Assembly (NCBI RefSeq): GCF_007748175.1
Contig: NZ_CP037422.1
Coordinates: 4,728,334-4,792,333 of the forward strand
Direction of reading: 5' to 3'
Length of the DNA stretch: 64,000 nt
Source: Gimesia aquarii
GTDB lineage: Bacteria > Planctomycetota > Planctomycetia > Planctomycetales > Planctomycetaceae
The position numbers and the translations under genes are program-made. Numbering within the stretch: the first letter of the stretch is position 1; every line of letters begins with the position of its first letter. Below the pieces are notes generated by a model that was not told where the DNA came from, made no database searches, and was given only the letters and a program-made list of their open reading frames with translations. This document shows, one piece after another, positions 53,379 to 63,512 of the stretch.

Positions 53379-54572
53379 ATGTCGATTCTTGTTCTGAATT
53401 CCGGATCCAGTACGCTCAAATTTGCGCTATTCGACGAACTGGCTGAAGAAGAACTGGTCCGAGGTACCCTTGATTGGTATAGTCAATCTGAGGGAGTCAC
53501 GATGGCTTACGGATTTCAGAAGATCAGTAAAACAGAGTCTCGTTTAGATATTTCCAATAATCGTGATGCCGTCGAATGGATTCTGCATGTGTTGGCCGAG
53601 ATCAATTTGGGAAAATCAATAAGAGCTGTCGGCCATCGCGTCGTTCACGGTGGTACCAAATTCTGCCAGCCCACTCTGATTAACGAGAAAGTTATCCAGT
53701 CTTTAGGAGAGATCTCCGAACTCGCGCCGCTACACAATCCACCTGCTCTGACTACAATTGGAGCAGTGAAAACAATTCTTCCAGAGGCGGCACATGTCGC
53801 TGTATTTGATACTGCGTTTTTTTCGACTTTGCCGCGAAGTGCTTATCTCTACCCGGTCCCTTACGAATGGTATGAACAATACGGCATTCGTCGATTTGGT
53901 TTTCACGGGATCAGTCACGAATACTGTTCGACTCGCGCTGCCGAACTGCTGGATCGTCAAAACGACGATTCACTTAAACTGGTGATCTGCCATCTCGGTA
54001 ACGGTTGCTCTGCGACAGCCGTGCTTGGTGGTAGTCCACTGGCTACAACAATGGGTTTCACACCGTTGGAAGGGTTAATGATGGGAACCCGCAGTGGGTC
54101 GATTGACCCTGGCATCTTAATTTACCTGATGAAACAGCAGGGCTTCAATCCAGAACAGCTTGATCAAAGTTTGAATCATCAATCTGGTTTGCTGGGTGTC
54201 TCGGATGTTTCCTCTGACTTTCGCCAAATTGAACAAGCAGCTCAAGACAAAAACGAACGCGCTCAACTCGCAATCAAGATGTTCGTAGAACGAATTCAAT
54301 CCACCATTGGTTCGCTTTCGGTTTTACTGGGTGGCATTGATGCTTTAATCTTTACCGCTGGCATTGGCGAGCATTCTCCCCTGTTGCGCAGCAGCGTTTG
54401 TGAGAAACTTTCGTTTCTGGGTCTTGAACTCAATGAAGTCAAAAATCAAAACGCTCATACTGATTCTGATCTCGCAACGAAACAGTCAGCAGGCCGCATT
54501 CTCCTCATTCAAACACGAGAAGAACAAATGATCGCACGCGCAGCTCAACGATTTATCATGAAATCAAAATGA
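53379..54572 (+). CDS. ackA: Acetate kinase
   Basis: The ATG at 53379 follows a TTG at 53376; AAGG lies seven bases upstream. The 397-residue protein matches the family length and has the ASKHA fold: N-terminal LVLNSGSSTLKFALF, GHRVVHGG, IRRFGFHGISHEY, CHLGNGCSATAV, GLMMGTRSGSIDPG and FTAGIGEHSP. It converts acetyl phosphate plus ADP to acetate plus ATP. Together with the phosphoketolase it forms a short ATP-yielding bypass from pentose or hexose phosphates, similar to part of the bifid shunt. A phosphotransacetylase is absent here, so coupling to acetyl-CoA is not excluded elsewhere. Confidence 0.95.
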   Translation: MSILVLNSGSSTLKFALFDELAEEELVRGTLDWYSQSEGVTMAYGFQKISKTESRLDISNNRDAVEWILHVLAEINLGKSIRAVGHRVVHGGTKFCQPTLINEKVIQSLGEISELAPLHNPPALTTIGAVKTILPEAAHVAVFDTAFFSTLPRSAYLYPVPYEWYEQYGIRRFGFHGISHEYCSTRAAELLDRQNDDSLKLVICHLGNGCSATAVLGGSPLATTMGFTPLEGLMMGTRSGSIDPGILIYLMKQQGFNPEQLDQSLNHQSGLLGVSDVSSDFRQIEQAAQDKNERAQLAIKMFVERIQSTIGSLSVLLGGIDALIFTAGIGEHSPLLRSSVCEKLSFLGLELNEVKNQNAHTDSDLATKQSAGRILLIQTREEQMIARAAQRFIMKSK

Positions 54573-54604
54573 AAAAGTGTTTTTTGTATGAGACAAATTT
54601 ATGG

Positions 54605-54633
54605 ACCACGAAATACACGAAAAGCACGAAAAA
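54605..54633 (+). repeat. CACGAA repeat, left arm
   Basis: ACCACGAAATACACGAAAAG and following bases; an inverted partner occurs at 54731-54757. It lies between convergent genes. Confidence 0.6.
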
Positions 54634-54730
54634 TCCCTACTAAAGAAACACTTGTAAATCAGGATTAAACTATACAGAACTCGATTAGAGCAGACTGTAT
54701 ATTCTTTTTACCCTAATGGTTGCCATAAAT

Positions 54731-54757
54731 ATTCGTGAATTTTGTGTCTTTCGTGGT
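54731..54757 (-). repeat. CACGAA repeat, right inverted arm
   Basis: On the minus strand it reads ACCACGAAAGACACAAAATT, matching the left arm imperfectly. Together they could form a long hairpin in the intergenic region. Confidence 0.6.
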
Positions 54758-54825
54758 AGAAAAAATTCCACACTTTTTATCGAAATATTAACCGTTTTCA
54801 ATTTGACTATGACAGAATGCCTCGT

Positions 54826-56877
54826 TCAATTTTGTGACTTTTGAGTTGGTATAAATTTCAGTTTTGCTAACCAGTCCAGCGACTGTGTCTGCCAGGCATC
54901 CCACATTGGTCCTTTGTAACCGTTCAGACCATGACCGCCTGAAGGCAGTTCAAGATATTTTGAGGGCACTTTTTTCGTTTGTAACATTTGAAAGAGCATC
55001 TGACTATTCTTGGGTGGCACTGGTTTGTCGTCGAGTGCATGGGCTAAAAACATGGGCGGAGTCTGTGCAGTGACTTGTCTTTCATTGGAGAATAATTCGA
55101 TCAGTTGCGGCGAGGGATCTAAACCTAGTAGATTCTTGCGAGATCCTTTGTGAGTATGCTCTCCCATCGTGACGACGGGATAGACCAGGATCACAAAGTC
55201 AGGCCGACTGCTTTCGCGATCAACAAGTTGTGCTGCCTGTGGATTACCAGAGTCAAAATGAGTTCCTGCTGTCGAAGCCAGATGTCCACCCGCAGAGAAG
55301 CCCATAATTCCCACGCGCGCAGGATCGATGTTCCAGTTTTTTGCATTTGCACGGACCATGCGGATCGCCTGTTGTGCATCCAGAAGTGGTACAAAAGGTC
55401 GACCTGCTGGCAGACGATATTCCAGTACGACTCCTGTGATACCTTGACGATTAAGCCATTTGGCGATGCCGTGACCTTCTGCACCCGTGACTAATCCACC
55501 ATAACCACCGCCGGGGCAGATGATGATCGCAGCACCATTTCCATTGACCGGTTGATGCACGGTGATTTTTGCACCTGATTTTTCGAATTGATCATTTCCA
55601 ATGGGAGCACGGTCTTTCCAAAGTGGAATGGCTTTGGGTTGATGGCTTGTCTTCGTTTCGGGTGTAGAACTTTCTGGCGGTACGAGCAACGTCGATATCA
55701 CTTGAGCGTAGACACGATGGCCGAAATCGTTGGGATGATTCACACCGTTCCCGGTCAAATCCCAGTCCTGTTTTCGTTTTAGAAATTCTGTCCAAATCGA
55801 AGTCATATCAGCCAGTGCAATTCCTGGTTGACAAAGCTCTGCGAGCGCCTCGCGATACTGAGGAAAGAGTTCATGTTTCAGTCGAATCCAATCCTTATTA
55901 CCGAGCATGGAAGCTACAAGAATAAACTCGGCCTGAGGGCGTTTTTCACGAATCTTTTCGATCACCGCTTTGGTATTGGATTGATAATCTTTCGCAGATC
56001 GACCCGCAGAATCGTTCATGCCAAATGCAATGATGACTAAGTCGGGATCAGGCTCAACAACCTTATCGATGGCACTTAAGACCCAACGTGTGTCTTTGCC
56101 ACTGACAGAGGGATTTGTAACTCGAACCTTGGTTTGGAATTGCTCGCTCAGGTTCTTTTCTAACAGGCCAGGGTACGACGGCTGAAACGGTGCCTCACCA
56201 GCCCAGCCCGAAGCATTACAACCGGCAGAAATACTGTCCCCAATTACGACGATGGAAACGGGCTGACGATCGCGTAGCTTTTGAATCGTGCGCGAGAGTG
56301 CCTTCTCATTAAAATGGGGTACAATCCCTTTCCAATCGATGGGATCGTGTGTGTATGTAATACACGTCTGCATGTTGTGATATTCAAGCTTCCCGCCAAA
56401 AAAGATTTCCCCGTTGCCATCGCGATGCGTCAATTTATATTTCTGCGTTCCGGCAGGCCGGCGCAGGTCGTCTGGTGTCTGTGAGTTAATTCTCGAATTC
56501 TTGGGAAGTCTGATTTCTCGTTGTCCCGGATTCCAAAGATAGTCTTTGCCCTCTTCGTATGTGATGTCTCCCGTCGAATTACTGATTTTGAGAACTTTCT
56601 TCATGGGAAACAGAACAGATGCGTTTGCTTCACCTGTTTTTGGATCTCGGATAAACAGCAACGATTCGCCTTCAATTGTGTCTCCCTGCCAAAATGGTTT
56701 CAGAAGTTTTGCTTCATACTTCCACTCAGGTTTTGGGTCAGTAGCCGAGAGCGTTGCTGCACTAGATAGAATGAAAAATCCAGTACTCAAAACGTTTATG
56801 ATGAGTTTCTTCACAATCTCATTCGTTGAGTTGCTTTGAATCAAAGGTCGCTTACTGATCAGAGGATGTCGTTTCAC
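54826..56877 (-). CDS. GDSL hydrolase fused to alpha/beta esterase
   Basis: The GTG at 56877 has GGAGAG upstream. The 683-residue protein has an N-terminal signal region (about residues 22-45). The first catalytic domain, about residues 190-400, is SGNH: VVIGDSISAGCNASG, SGKDTRWVLSAI, VIIAFGMNDSAG and NGVNHPNDFGH (Ser, Gly, Asn, Asp-His blocks all present). The second, about 430-670, is a BD-FAE/acetyl-xylan esterase-like alpha/beta hydrolase with IIICPGGGYGGL, GIMGFSAGGHLAST and GGHGLNGYKGP. A two-domain secreted carbohydrate esterase is likely. Substrate not proven. Confidence 0.88.
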   Translation of the reverse strand: MKRHPLISKRPLIQSNSTNEIVKKLIINVLSTGFFILSSAATLSATDPKPEWKYEAKLLKPFWQGDTIEGESLLFIRDPKTGEANASVLFPMKKVLKISNSTGDITYEEGKDYLWNPGQREIRLPKNSRINSQTPDDLRRPAGTQKYKLTHRDGNGEIFFGGKLEYHNMQTCITYTHDPIDWKGIVPHFNEKALSRTIQKLRDRQPVSIVVIGDSISAGCNASGWAGEAPFQPSYPGLLEKNLSEQFQTKVRVTNPSVSGKDTRWVLSAIDKVVEPDPDLVIIAFGMNDSAGRSAKDYQSNTKAVIEKIREKRPQAEFILVASMLGNKDWIRLKHELFPQYREALAELCQPGIALADMTSIWTEFLKRKQDWDLTGNGVNHPNDFGHRVYAQVISTLLVPPESSTPETKTSHQPKAIPLWKDRAPIGNDQFEKSGAKITVHQPVNGNGAAIIICPGGGYGGLVTGAEGHGIAKWLNRQGITGVVLEYRLPAGRPFVPLLDAQQAIRMVRANAKNWNIDPARVGIMGFSAGGHLASTAGTHFDSGNPQAAQLVDRESSRPDFVILVYPVVTMGEHTHKGSRKNLLGLDPSPQLIELFSNERQVTAQTPPMFLAHALDDKPVPPKNSQMLFQMLQTKKVPSKYLELPSGGHGLNGYKGPMWDAWQTQSLDWLAKLKFIPTQKSQN

Positions 56878-56916
56878 AACTCTCTCCGTGAAAATAAGTG
56901 GACTAGTCCTGTTTGT

Positions 56917-57786
56917 TTATATGGATTGTTTGCGATTCAGCTCTAGTTTCTCACGACGTGTCGTGCGTCCTTCAACTGGATGGCCTACTTCAATCACCAC
57001 TGAACCGTCATTGCTTTCCGCATCTGCGTAATCTGGTACATTGGGTGGGTAGATCGCTTCGACAGATTTGACGGTGGCACTCTTTCCGTTCACGCGAAGA
57101 TTGCCAAACGTGACTGTGAGCTTGGGGATTTCGGCAACAGGTTTGCGTTGACCATAGACTTCAACAAAGCTTGCAATTTTGGGTGAGAGCATCAGGTCAT
57201 GACCATGGAATCGGAGTGCACCAATAAAAATATTCTCATCTTTCTCGTGAGAATAAACAAATGCACCAACCCATGTATAAGGCTTGTTGTTGATGATCTC
57301 CTTGTCCATACGAACGATTTTGTAGGTAAAGGTTCCCTTGGTCCATTTGAAGGGACGGCGAATGCTTACAAAATCGCCCTCGTGACCGGAGCTTTGGTAG
57401 TACCCACCAAGTGAGGGACGAATTGCGTCAATGCTTCGCTCACCCCACATAGACATCAGAAAACCAGGTCCAATCTTGCGAAGTTGCTGATTGTGTTTCG
57501 TATAGCCGTCGGACTGTGTCTGGATTCCACCATAAAAGGGTGTCTTGTTGAGATGACCGAGACCAATCGGAGCGATGTAGACATTCTTCGTAGGGGAAAT
57601 ATCATCGCTGATCGAAACATCGATACTGTAACTTTCGAAGGGAACGTTGTCTCCAACATCCCACCACAGGTCAACAAGATGCCAGGGCATCCGGGCATAC
57701 TGCTTTTCCTGAGCCACAACGGGTGAAGCGATCAGGCATACACTCATCATGAAAAGACTAAAACGAATCGTTCTGTTTCGAGACAT
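56917..57786 (-). CDS. Secreted hypothetical protein, possibly DUF3472-like
   Basis: The 289-residue protein has a signal peptide (FSLFMMSVCLIASPVVAQE). Aromatic-rich beta region WHLVDLWWDVGDNVPFESYSIDVSISDD and FYGGIQTQSDGYTKHNQQLRKIGPGFLMSMWG followed by SSGHEGDFVSIRRPFKWTKGTFTYKIVR resemble DUF3472-type secreted proteins, but I am not certain. It lies 39 bases upstream of the GDSL-esterase gene on the same strand, so it could be its co-expressed partner. Confidence 0.5.
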   Translation of the reverse strand: MSRNRTIRFSLFMMSVCLIASPVVAQEKQYARMPWHLVDLWWDVGDNVPFESYSIDVSISDDISPTKNVYIAPIGLGHLNKTPFYGGIQTQSDGYTKHNQQLRKIGPGFLMSMWGERSIDAIRPSLGGYYQSSGHEGDFVSIRRPFKWTKGTFTYKIVRMDKEIINNKPYTWVGAFVYSHEKDENIFIGALRFHGHDLMLSPKIASFVEVYGQRKPVAEIPKLTVTFGNLRVNGKSATVKSVEAIYPPNVPDYADAESNDGSVVIEVGHPVEGRTTRREKLELNRKQSI

Positions 57787-57956
57787 TATATCAACCTTGT
57801 TACTTGAATTTTCAATTCATTGGGGCGTGAATGTACTAGATCTATTCTTGCTTGACTTAAATCATGCTACATTGAAAGGCGACTCGAGAACAGCGAAGAT
57901 TGATGCGTTTTAGGGAGTTCAATTCGAAATGTCGAGGTGATCTGGAACAGGATGAT

Positions 57957-58694
57957 CTATTTCATATTCTCATTTTCCTGATTATAGATGACGGGCATTT
58001 GTCCCTTCCATTTGTTCCATACTTCGTTGTCTGTCACCAGTTCAGTCATAAAATGCCCGACGTTAATTCTGCTGGTTTTGCCAGCATTGAAGATAGCGCT
58101 TCGCGTTGGTGATGGGTGAAGCTCGTATTCGGTCACTGCAGCTTCATTCGTTAAATTGTCTGGTCGAACCGCTGTCCATTCGATAGCCTCACAGTTCTGG
58201 CCAATCTTTGTACGTAAATAGTCTGCGGCCTTTTCGTTATCGACATGGGGAGGCAGGAGTAGGCGTAAAAGCCACAACACACAATGTTGAGCTAATGAAA
58301 CAGATTCAGCGAGATCTCGGTTAATGTTTCCCGTTGTATTCATGAGTACAAATTTGACCGGTTTTTCCGGGTGTGTAGCTTGAATGGCTTCGCACAAACG
58401 GCGTGTCGCTTCTGTCACCAACAAACGTGGTTGTCCGTAAATCCCCTTGAATGTCAAATTATGACCCAGACAGGAAACAACGGCACGACAGTCTTTAACA
58501 TGTTCTACAATTTCAGCGTCTGTCAGTTCGAGAATACTTGCCTGTACTTCTGAAAAACCGTCCTGATTCTTGACAACATCTTTGAGTAAATCAGTTGTTC
58601 GTACAATGGCTTTCACGTTCTCTCCTCGTTGAAGTAACTGTTCAACAAGGAGTCGTCCGGTCGCACCTGTGGCGCCAACAACAAGGGTCGTCAT
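57957..58694 (-). CDS. NAD(P)-binding Rossmann-fold reductase (atypical SDR)
   Basis: The 245-residue protein begins TTLVVGATGATGRLLVEQLLQRG, the GxxGxxG nucleotide-binding motif of atypical short-chain dehydrogenases. VVSCLGHNLTFKG and EAIEWTAVRPDNLTNE match the family, and the classical YxxxK active site is not clear. Such proteins may reduce or isomerise unknown substrates or act as redox sensors. AAGG precedes the ATG. Confidence 0.85.
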   Translation of the reverse strand: MTTLVVGATGATGRLLVEQLLQRGENVKAIVRTTDLLKDVVKNQDGFSEVQASILELTDAEIVEHVKDCRAVVSCLGHNLTFKGIYGQPRLLVTEATRRLCEAIQATHPEKPVKFVLMNTTGNINRDLAESVSLAQHCVLWLLRLLLPPHVDNEKAADYLRTKIGQNCEAIEWTAVRPDNLTNEAAVTEYELHPSPTRSAIFNAGKTSRINVGHFMTELVTDNEVWNKWKGQMPVIYNQENENMK

Positions 58695-58748
58695 TTGATT
58701 TCTGCCTTAGGATGAAATAAAGAGATAAAACAAATCAAAGTTTGATGT

Positions 58749-59450
58749 TCAAGAGGTCAAAGCAAGACTGACTGAATCCACAACGACATACCCTTCGGGT
58801 AGATAAGCTTGCCAGACGCGATAGTCACGACCCGGGCGAAGTAGATCAGGGTCACCGCCTGGATCTCCCATAGGACGCACATCAAGCGGGAATAAAACGA
58901 GAAACAGATTCACGTTTACGTTCGCCAGTACATCTTCTAATGGTAATTCGCCATACATGTCCGCTCGATCTGGCCGCGTGCCGAGACTTGTCCATTGCGA
59001 AGCATCAGGAGTCAGTCTAAGTGAATGTTCTGTCCATGTTTTTTGCACTTTAATGGGCTGGCCTGTAAGCATCCAACCAGAGCAGATTTCCTTTTGTTGA
59101 CTCTGTATGAGCAGGACAACTTGTGAGCCACGCGACAGTAATTCCCCGCGGAGTCGAATTCTGAATTCAGCGTTTGTGAAATCAGTAGAGAAGTTCTGTT
59201 CAATGAAACGATTGGAGCCTCCACTTTCTTTTAATGCTTCATTGAGTGGACCACGTGTCATGATGCCACATAAAAGTGACAGATAACCGGCCCCATGAGG
59301 TGGTGCGTGATTATAGTCAATCCACCACGGTCCATATGAAGTGATGCTTCGATCTTTGTACTCAAGTGCTTTCGGTCCCACAAAGTTATCTTGAAAGCCA
59401 TGCCAACCCCCGGGACCATTATGAAAGTTTTCAGTATAATTCTTTTTCAT
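58749..59450 (-). CDS. Hypothetical protein with laminin B-like beta fold
   Basis: The ATG at 59450 (MKKNYTENFHNGPGGWHGF) is likely; a GTG at 59468 is an alternative. The 233-residue protein has ENFHNGPGGWHGFQDNFVGPKAL at its start and FRIRLRGELLSRGSQVVLLIQSQ then EHSLRLTPDASQWTSLG, which resemble laminin B/concanavalin-like sandwich domains of planctomycete surface proteins. It has no obvious signal peptide. Function unknown. Confidence 0.5.
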   Translation of the reverse strand: MKKNYTENFHNGPGGWHGFQDNFVGPKALEYKDRSITSYGPWWIDYNHAPPHGAGYLSLLCGIMTRGPLNEALKESGGSNRFIEQNFSTDFTNAEFRIRLRGELLSRGSQVVLLIQSQQKEICSGWMLTGQPIKVQKTWTEHSLRLTPDASQWTSLGTRPDRADMYGELPLEDVLANVNVNLFLVLFPLDVRPMGDPGGDPDLLRPGRDYRVWQAYLPEGYVVVDSVSLALTS

Positions 59451-59821
59451 ATTGGAGCCTGACTTCACGGCTGTCTTGCCAACCTTTTGAGGGAAGTAGG
59501 AATTTGGTCCAATGCAGCTTCCAGATCAGAGAACAAAAGAGTCAATTGAGTTACCAGATGTAAACAAAAAAGCTTGAGAACGTCAGAATATGCAAAGTAA
59601 GGAGTCGGAATTTACACGTCAATAGTGAAGTCAACAGCTTCATTCTTTTTCGAACATTAAGTGGCTTTCATAGTGATCTGTAATTCGGTTCTTGTAGGAA
59701 CTCAGATAGTAAGGGTCCCTTAAATACTTCGTAACATTTATTGCTCGACATTGCGATTGATTTTTGAAAGAATGGAATAGAATAAAGGATTTCTATCTAT
59801 TTTCTTTTAAGTCAAAAGGTC
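59451..59821. other. Divergent gap before sulfatase
   Basis: No gene seen. The sulfatase promoter is likely here; a TAGAAT box near 59773-59784 with a poor -35 partner is visible. Nothing stronger. Confidence 0.3.
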
Positions 59822-61252
59822 ATGTTGATGTCTGCTAACAAATGGTTGTTTCGACTCCTATTCTCATGTATCCCACTATTGATGCTCGGTCCTGTTAAGG
59901 CAGCGCCACCAAATATCATCTTTGTGCTCAGCGATGATGTGGCGCAAGGCGATTTGGGCTGTTATGGACAAAAACTAATTGCGACGCCAAATTTGGATCG
60001 AATGGCAGAGCAGGGAACACGCTATCTGAGTGCGTATTGTGGTACCACTGTTTGTGCCCCCAGTCGGAGTTCGTTGATTACCGGGTTGCACAGTGGTCAC
60101 TGTCCGATTCGAGGCAATTTTGAAGTCCCGCCAGAAGGTCAATTGCCACTTCCTGCGGAAGCGACAACGATTGCTGAAGTGCTCAAGTCAGCCGGTTATC
60201 AAACCGCTTGCGTTGGCAAATGGGGCATGGGTTTTTTCGATACCACCGGTGATCCGTTAAAACAAGGTTTTGATCACTTCTTTGGATATAATTGCCAACG
60301 TGAAGCACATTCGTACTTTCCCCGCTATCTATACAATGACCATGAAAAAATACTCCTTGCAGGTAACGATGGTAAGAGTATCGGTAAGACGTATTCACAA
60401 GAGCTCATCCAAGAAGATGCGATCAATTGGATACGCAAGCATCGTTCCCAGCCGTTTTTTCTGTTTTATGCGTTGACGCTGCCACACGGTCGGCATGAGA
60501 TTAATGATTTAGGGCAATATGTTAACAAACCCTGGTCCAACTCTCAAAAAGCATATGCCGCTCAGGTCACTCGCATGGATAGCGACATGGGCGAACTGAT
60601 GTCAACGTTAAAAGAGTTAGGCATTGCAGAAAACACACTGGTTTTGTTTAGTGGTGACAACGGCTCATCCTTCAGCACCAAAAGCAAAATGGGCTCTCTA
60701 TTCAATCAAGCCAGTAATGGATTACGAGGCTTCAAGCGGGGGCTTTATGAAGGGGCTCTGCGTCAGGCAGCCATAGCATGGTGGCCTGGTACCGTTCCTG
60801 CAGGCCGTGTGTCTGATCAGCCATGGGCATTTTGGGATATATTGCCTACAGCAGCTGAGCTGGCCGGATTCGAGTTGAAAGAAAATGAACGAACTGATGG
60901 AAAATCTCTGGTTGCCTTCTTGAAAGGGGGCGAGGCACCGCAGCGAGATTATTTCTATTGGGAATTGCATGAGCAAAAACCGATTCAGGCCTGTCGGTTT
61001 GGAAAATGGAAAGCAGTCAAAAACGGACCAAACGCCAAAGTAGAACTTTACGACCTGAAAAGTGACCCAGGGGAATCAACAGATCTTTCAGCCAAGCATC
61101 CCGAAAAAGTTCAACAAGCAGTTCAGATTATGAAACAGGCACATACCCCAGACAAGAACTGGCCACTGACAGAAATCCCTGACTTTCGAAAACGAAGCAG
61201 CAAAGCCGCCTGGAAAGCCACCCGCGACCGTTTAAAAAAAGCCAGTGACTGA
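59822..61252 (+). CDS. Arylsulfatase, secreted
   Basis: The 476-residue protein has a signal peptide ([20 protein letters not shown]). The metal-binding start [20 protein letters not shown] and the formylglycine motif CAPSR with Cys78 in [13 protein letters not shown] are intact, followed by [11 protein letters not shown]. Metal contact FSGDNG is present around residue 278. The C-terminal end [21 protein letters not shown] shows the sulfatase ending. It removes sulfate from a sugar or aryl ester; the exact substrate is open. AAGG precedes the ATG. The anaerobic or aerobic maturase must be encoded elsewhere. Confidence 0.95.
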   Translation: MLMSANKWLFRLLFSCIPLLMLGPVKAAPPNIIFVLSDDVAQGDLGCYGQKLIATPNLDRMAEQGTRYLSAYCGTTVCAPSRSSLITGLHSGHCPIRGNFEVPPEGQLPLPAEATTIAEVLKSAGYQTACVGKWGMGFFDTTGDPLKQGFDHFFGYNCQREAHSYFPRYLYNDHEKILLAGNDGKSIGKTYSQELIQEDAINWIRKHRSQPFFLFYALTLPHGRHEINDLGQYVNKPWSNSQKAYAAQVTRMDSDMGELMSTLKELGIAENTLVLFSGDNGSSFSTKSKMGSLFNQASNGLRGFKRGLYEGALRQAAIAWWPGTVPAGRVSDQPWAFWDILPTAAELAGFELKENERTDGKSLVAFLKGGEAPQRDYFYWELHEQKPIQACRFGKWKAVKNGPNAKVELYDLKSDPGESTDLSAKHPEKVQQAVQIMKQAHTPDKNWPLTEIPDFRKRSSKAAWKATRDRLKKASD

Positions 61253-61508
61253 TTAAATCTGGTTTTTTCAAGTTTCTATTTACCGCAAGAGAAAAAAGAA
61301 TCATCGAAGGCAAGACTGTTAGCTCATTATGGCCGAAGGTATCACCCACAGAAGGAAAGACAAAATTGATTTGTTACACCTAAATAGTCACATCATTAAG
61401 AAAACGTAATTCTGTATTAATAAAAGTGTCAGTGATGCGAATAATAAAGTATAACAAAAGTCTATTGTGAATCTCTCCGCTTCTGATGAAGCAGCCAGGG
61501 AACCTGTC

Positions 61509-62072
61509 ATGTCAGATGATTTAGTCACAGTCGCCACGTTGAATACGCCGACAGAAGCGAGCTTGGTTCGCAACTTGCTAGATGCCGAAGGAATTCCTGT
61601 GTTTCTATCGGATACGGAAGCGGTGGGCATGGCCTGGTATCTTGGAAACGCGCTGGGTGGAATCAAAGTGCAGGTGGCCGAGTCTGATGTAGAACGTGCG
61701 TTTGAAGTTCTCGATGATCACGAGCCAGTGACGATTACCGAAGAAGATTGGAAAATTGCAGAGGGCTTCGAAGGAGAAAGCAAAGATGAGAAAGACGAAT
61801 GGGGGGATGATGAAGAGGAGCACAACCTTGATGTGCTTGAAGTAGAATCCACTTCAGAGATAGATGCAATGGTAAATCGTGCTTATAAGTCGGCTTTCTT
61901 GGGAGTGCTCTTTTTTCCATTGCAATTCTATTCACTGGCTCTGCTGACTAAGATTCTAATGGGCTCCTATGATCTGAACTCTGAGCAGCGAAAGAAAATG
62001 ACTATCGGCTATATATTATGTTCTGTGATGCTTATATTTCTGTTTCTCGTATTCGTTGAATCAAGTCCTTAG
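61509..62072 (+). CDS. DUF2007 protein with two C-terminal membrane spans
   Basis: The ATG at 61509 (MSDDLVTVATLNTPTEASLVR) has AGGGAA eight bases upstream; an earlier GTG at 61467 is weaker. The 187-residue protein has the DUF2007 fold VTVATLNTPTEASLVRNLLDAEGIPVFLSD and GGIKVQVAESDVERAFEVLDDH, found in putative signal-transducing proteins. An acidic linker precedes two membrane spans (residues about 130-185). Role is unknown. Confidence 0.82.
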   Translation: MSDDLVTVATLNTPTEASLVRNLLDAEGIPVFLSDTEAVGMAWYLGNALGGIKVQVAESDVERAFEVLDDHEPVTITEEDWKIAEGFEGESKDEKDEWGDDEEEHNLDVLEVESTSEIDAMVNRAYKSAFLGVLFFPLQFYSLALLTKILMGSYDLNSEQRKKMTIGYILCSVMLIFLFLVFVESSP

Positions 62073-62316
62073 CTGTTGATTCGATTCAAATGGTGAATGG
62101 GGAAAAAGCCCGGGCAAAGATGATCTATATTCATTTGCTGTGAGACTTTGCTTATGAAAACGGGTATTAATATGCAGATAATGTACCTGGAAACCGATTC
62201 GTAAACATTTTTTCTGTTTGTAAATGCCCCTAACGACCGTTTACACTCTTGAGTACACACCTGCTATTTTTGACGAACCCTTTTGATGTGACAGCTACTG
62301 TGACAGGTATTAGTTG

Positions 62317-63495
62317 ATGTTTATCACAAAACTGGAATCACTGCGTGGTATCGCCGCTCTGATGGTTGCTGTCAGCCATTGTTTGATTGTGTTTGCAGTC
62401 GATCAAAATGGGATGATCTGGACTACCAACCTTTTGGAGACGCAGGGTTCACAGGCATTTCTCACAAGGCTGTTATTAGTACCATTCAACGGCGGGGCGG
62501 CTGTCACGATTTTTTTTGTTTTGAGTGGCTATGTGTTAGGTTTGTCTCTTGATCGTAAATCCAACAATATCAGATCAAATGTTGCGTTTTATATTAAACG
62601 GATATTTCGAATCTACCCAGCATATATCGTCTGCCTTACATTTATCATTTTTTCGATCGCTTTGTTTCATACTTACATCAAGTTTCCCAATACCTCGGTC
62701 TGGTTTCAGGCGTGGTATCAAACTGATATTACATTTGAAAACGCGATGGCAAATTACGCATTACTGGAAACCAATCTCAATCAGGTCGCATGGACTTTAA
62801 AAGTCGAACTAATCATGTCCTTACTTTTTCCTTTTGCGTATTTGGTTAATCGTAATGTGGGGACAAAGTTAAATCTGATATTCCTCTTCCTCCTAGTCAT
62901 AGTCGGTTTCATGGCTGGTATAATGCCTTTTGGAAATTTGTATTTTCTATATGGTTTTGTATTCTATGTCGGGCTGTTGATACCAATCGTTATTGAAAAG
63001 CTAAATTTATATGTGAAGCAGGGTGCCAGGAGCACCATGTTTATTATGAGCGTTGCTTGCTTGTTATGTTCCCGATCGTTATTTTCCAGCAGCAATCTGT
63101 TTTGTGCCGTACTAATCGAGACAATATTTGCCGCGTTGATCGTTGCCATTCTTGCTGATGAAAAAACAAACCTCTTTCTGAGCCGTATTTTAGACTTCGA
63201 GATCGTCAGAAAGCTCGGGCGATTCTCCTATTCTTTTTATATCTATCACTTCATCATTTTGTATTGGCTCGCCTATAGCCTGCTCTTATTTGTGAGTCCG
63301 GAGATTACATCCAACTATCCGCTATTATTGGGAGTCATTTTGGCGATCATTTCCGTTACCATCAGCTATTACGTTGCCATGCTTTCCTACTTTGGAGTAG
63401 AACGCCCCATGATCAAATATGGTGCTGTCACAGCAGAAAAAATAGCAGGCTTTGCAAAGAAATCGCATGAGCATGTAGGGCTGATTCAGAAGTAG
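62317..63495 (+). CDS. Acyltransferase family 3 membrane protein
   Basis: The ATG at 62317 (MFITKLESLRGIAALMVAVSH) follows an in-frame TTG at 62314. The 392-residue protein has about ten membrane spans. The start motif LRGIAALMVAVSHCL with the essential His (SH) is the hallmark of OafA/NodX-type acyltransferases; RIYPAYIVCLTFI fits. They transfer acyl groups such as acetyl to sugars of surface polysaccharide. No glycan cluster is near, so the acceptor is unknown. Confidence 0.9.
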   Translation: MFITKLESLRGIAALMVAVSHCLIVFAVDQNGMIWTTNLLETQGSQAFLTRLLLVPFNGGAAVTIFFVLSGYVLGLSLDRKSNNIRSNVAFYIKRIFRIYPAYIVCLTFIIFSIALFHTYIKFPNTSVWFQAWYQTDITFENAMANYALLETNLNQVAWTLKVELIMSLLFPFAYLVNRNVGTKLNLIFLFLLVIVGFMAGIMPFGNLYFLYGFVFYVGLLIPIVIEKLNLYVKQGARSTMFIMSVACLLCSRSLFSSSNLFCAVLIETIFAALIVAILADEKTNLFLSRILDFEIVRKLGRFSYSFYIYHFIILYWLAYSLLLFVSPEITSNYPLLLGVILAIISVTISYYVAMLSYFGVERPMIKYGAVTAEKIAGFAKKSHEHVGLIQK

Positions 63496-63512
63496 GGTCG
63501 TCCATCACAACG

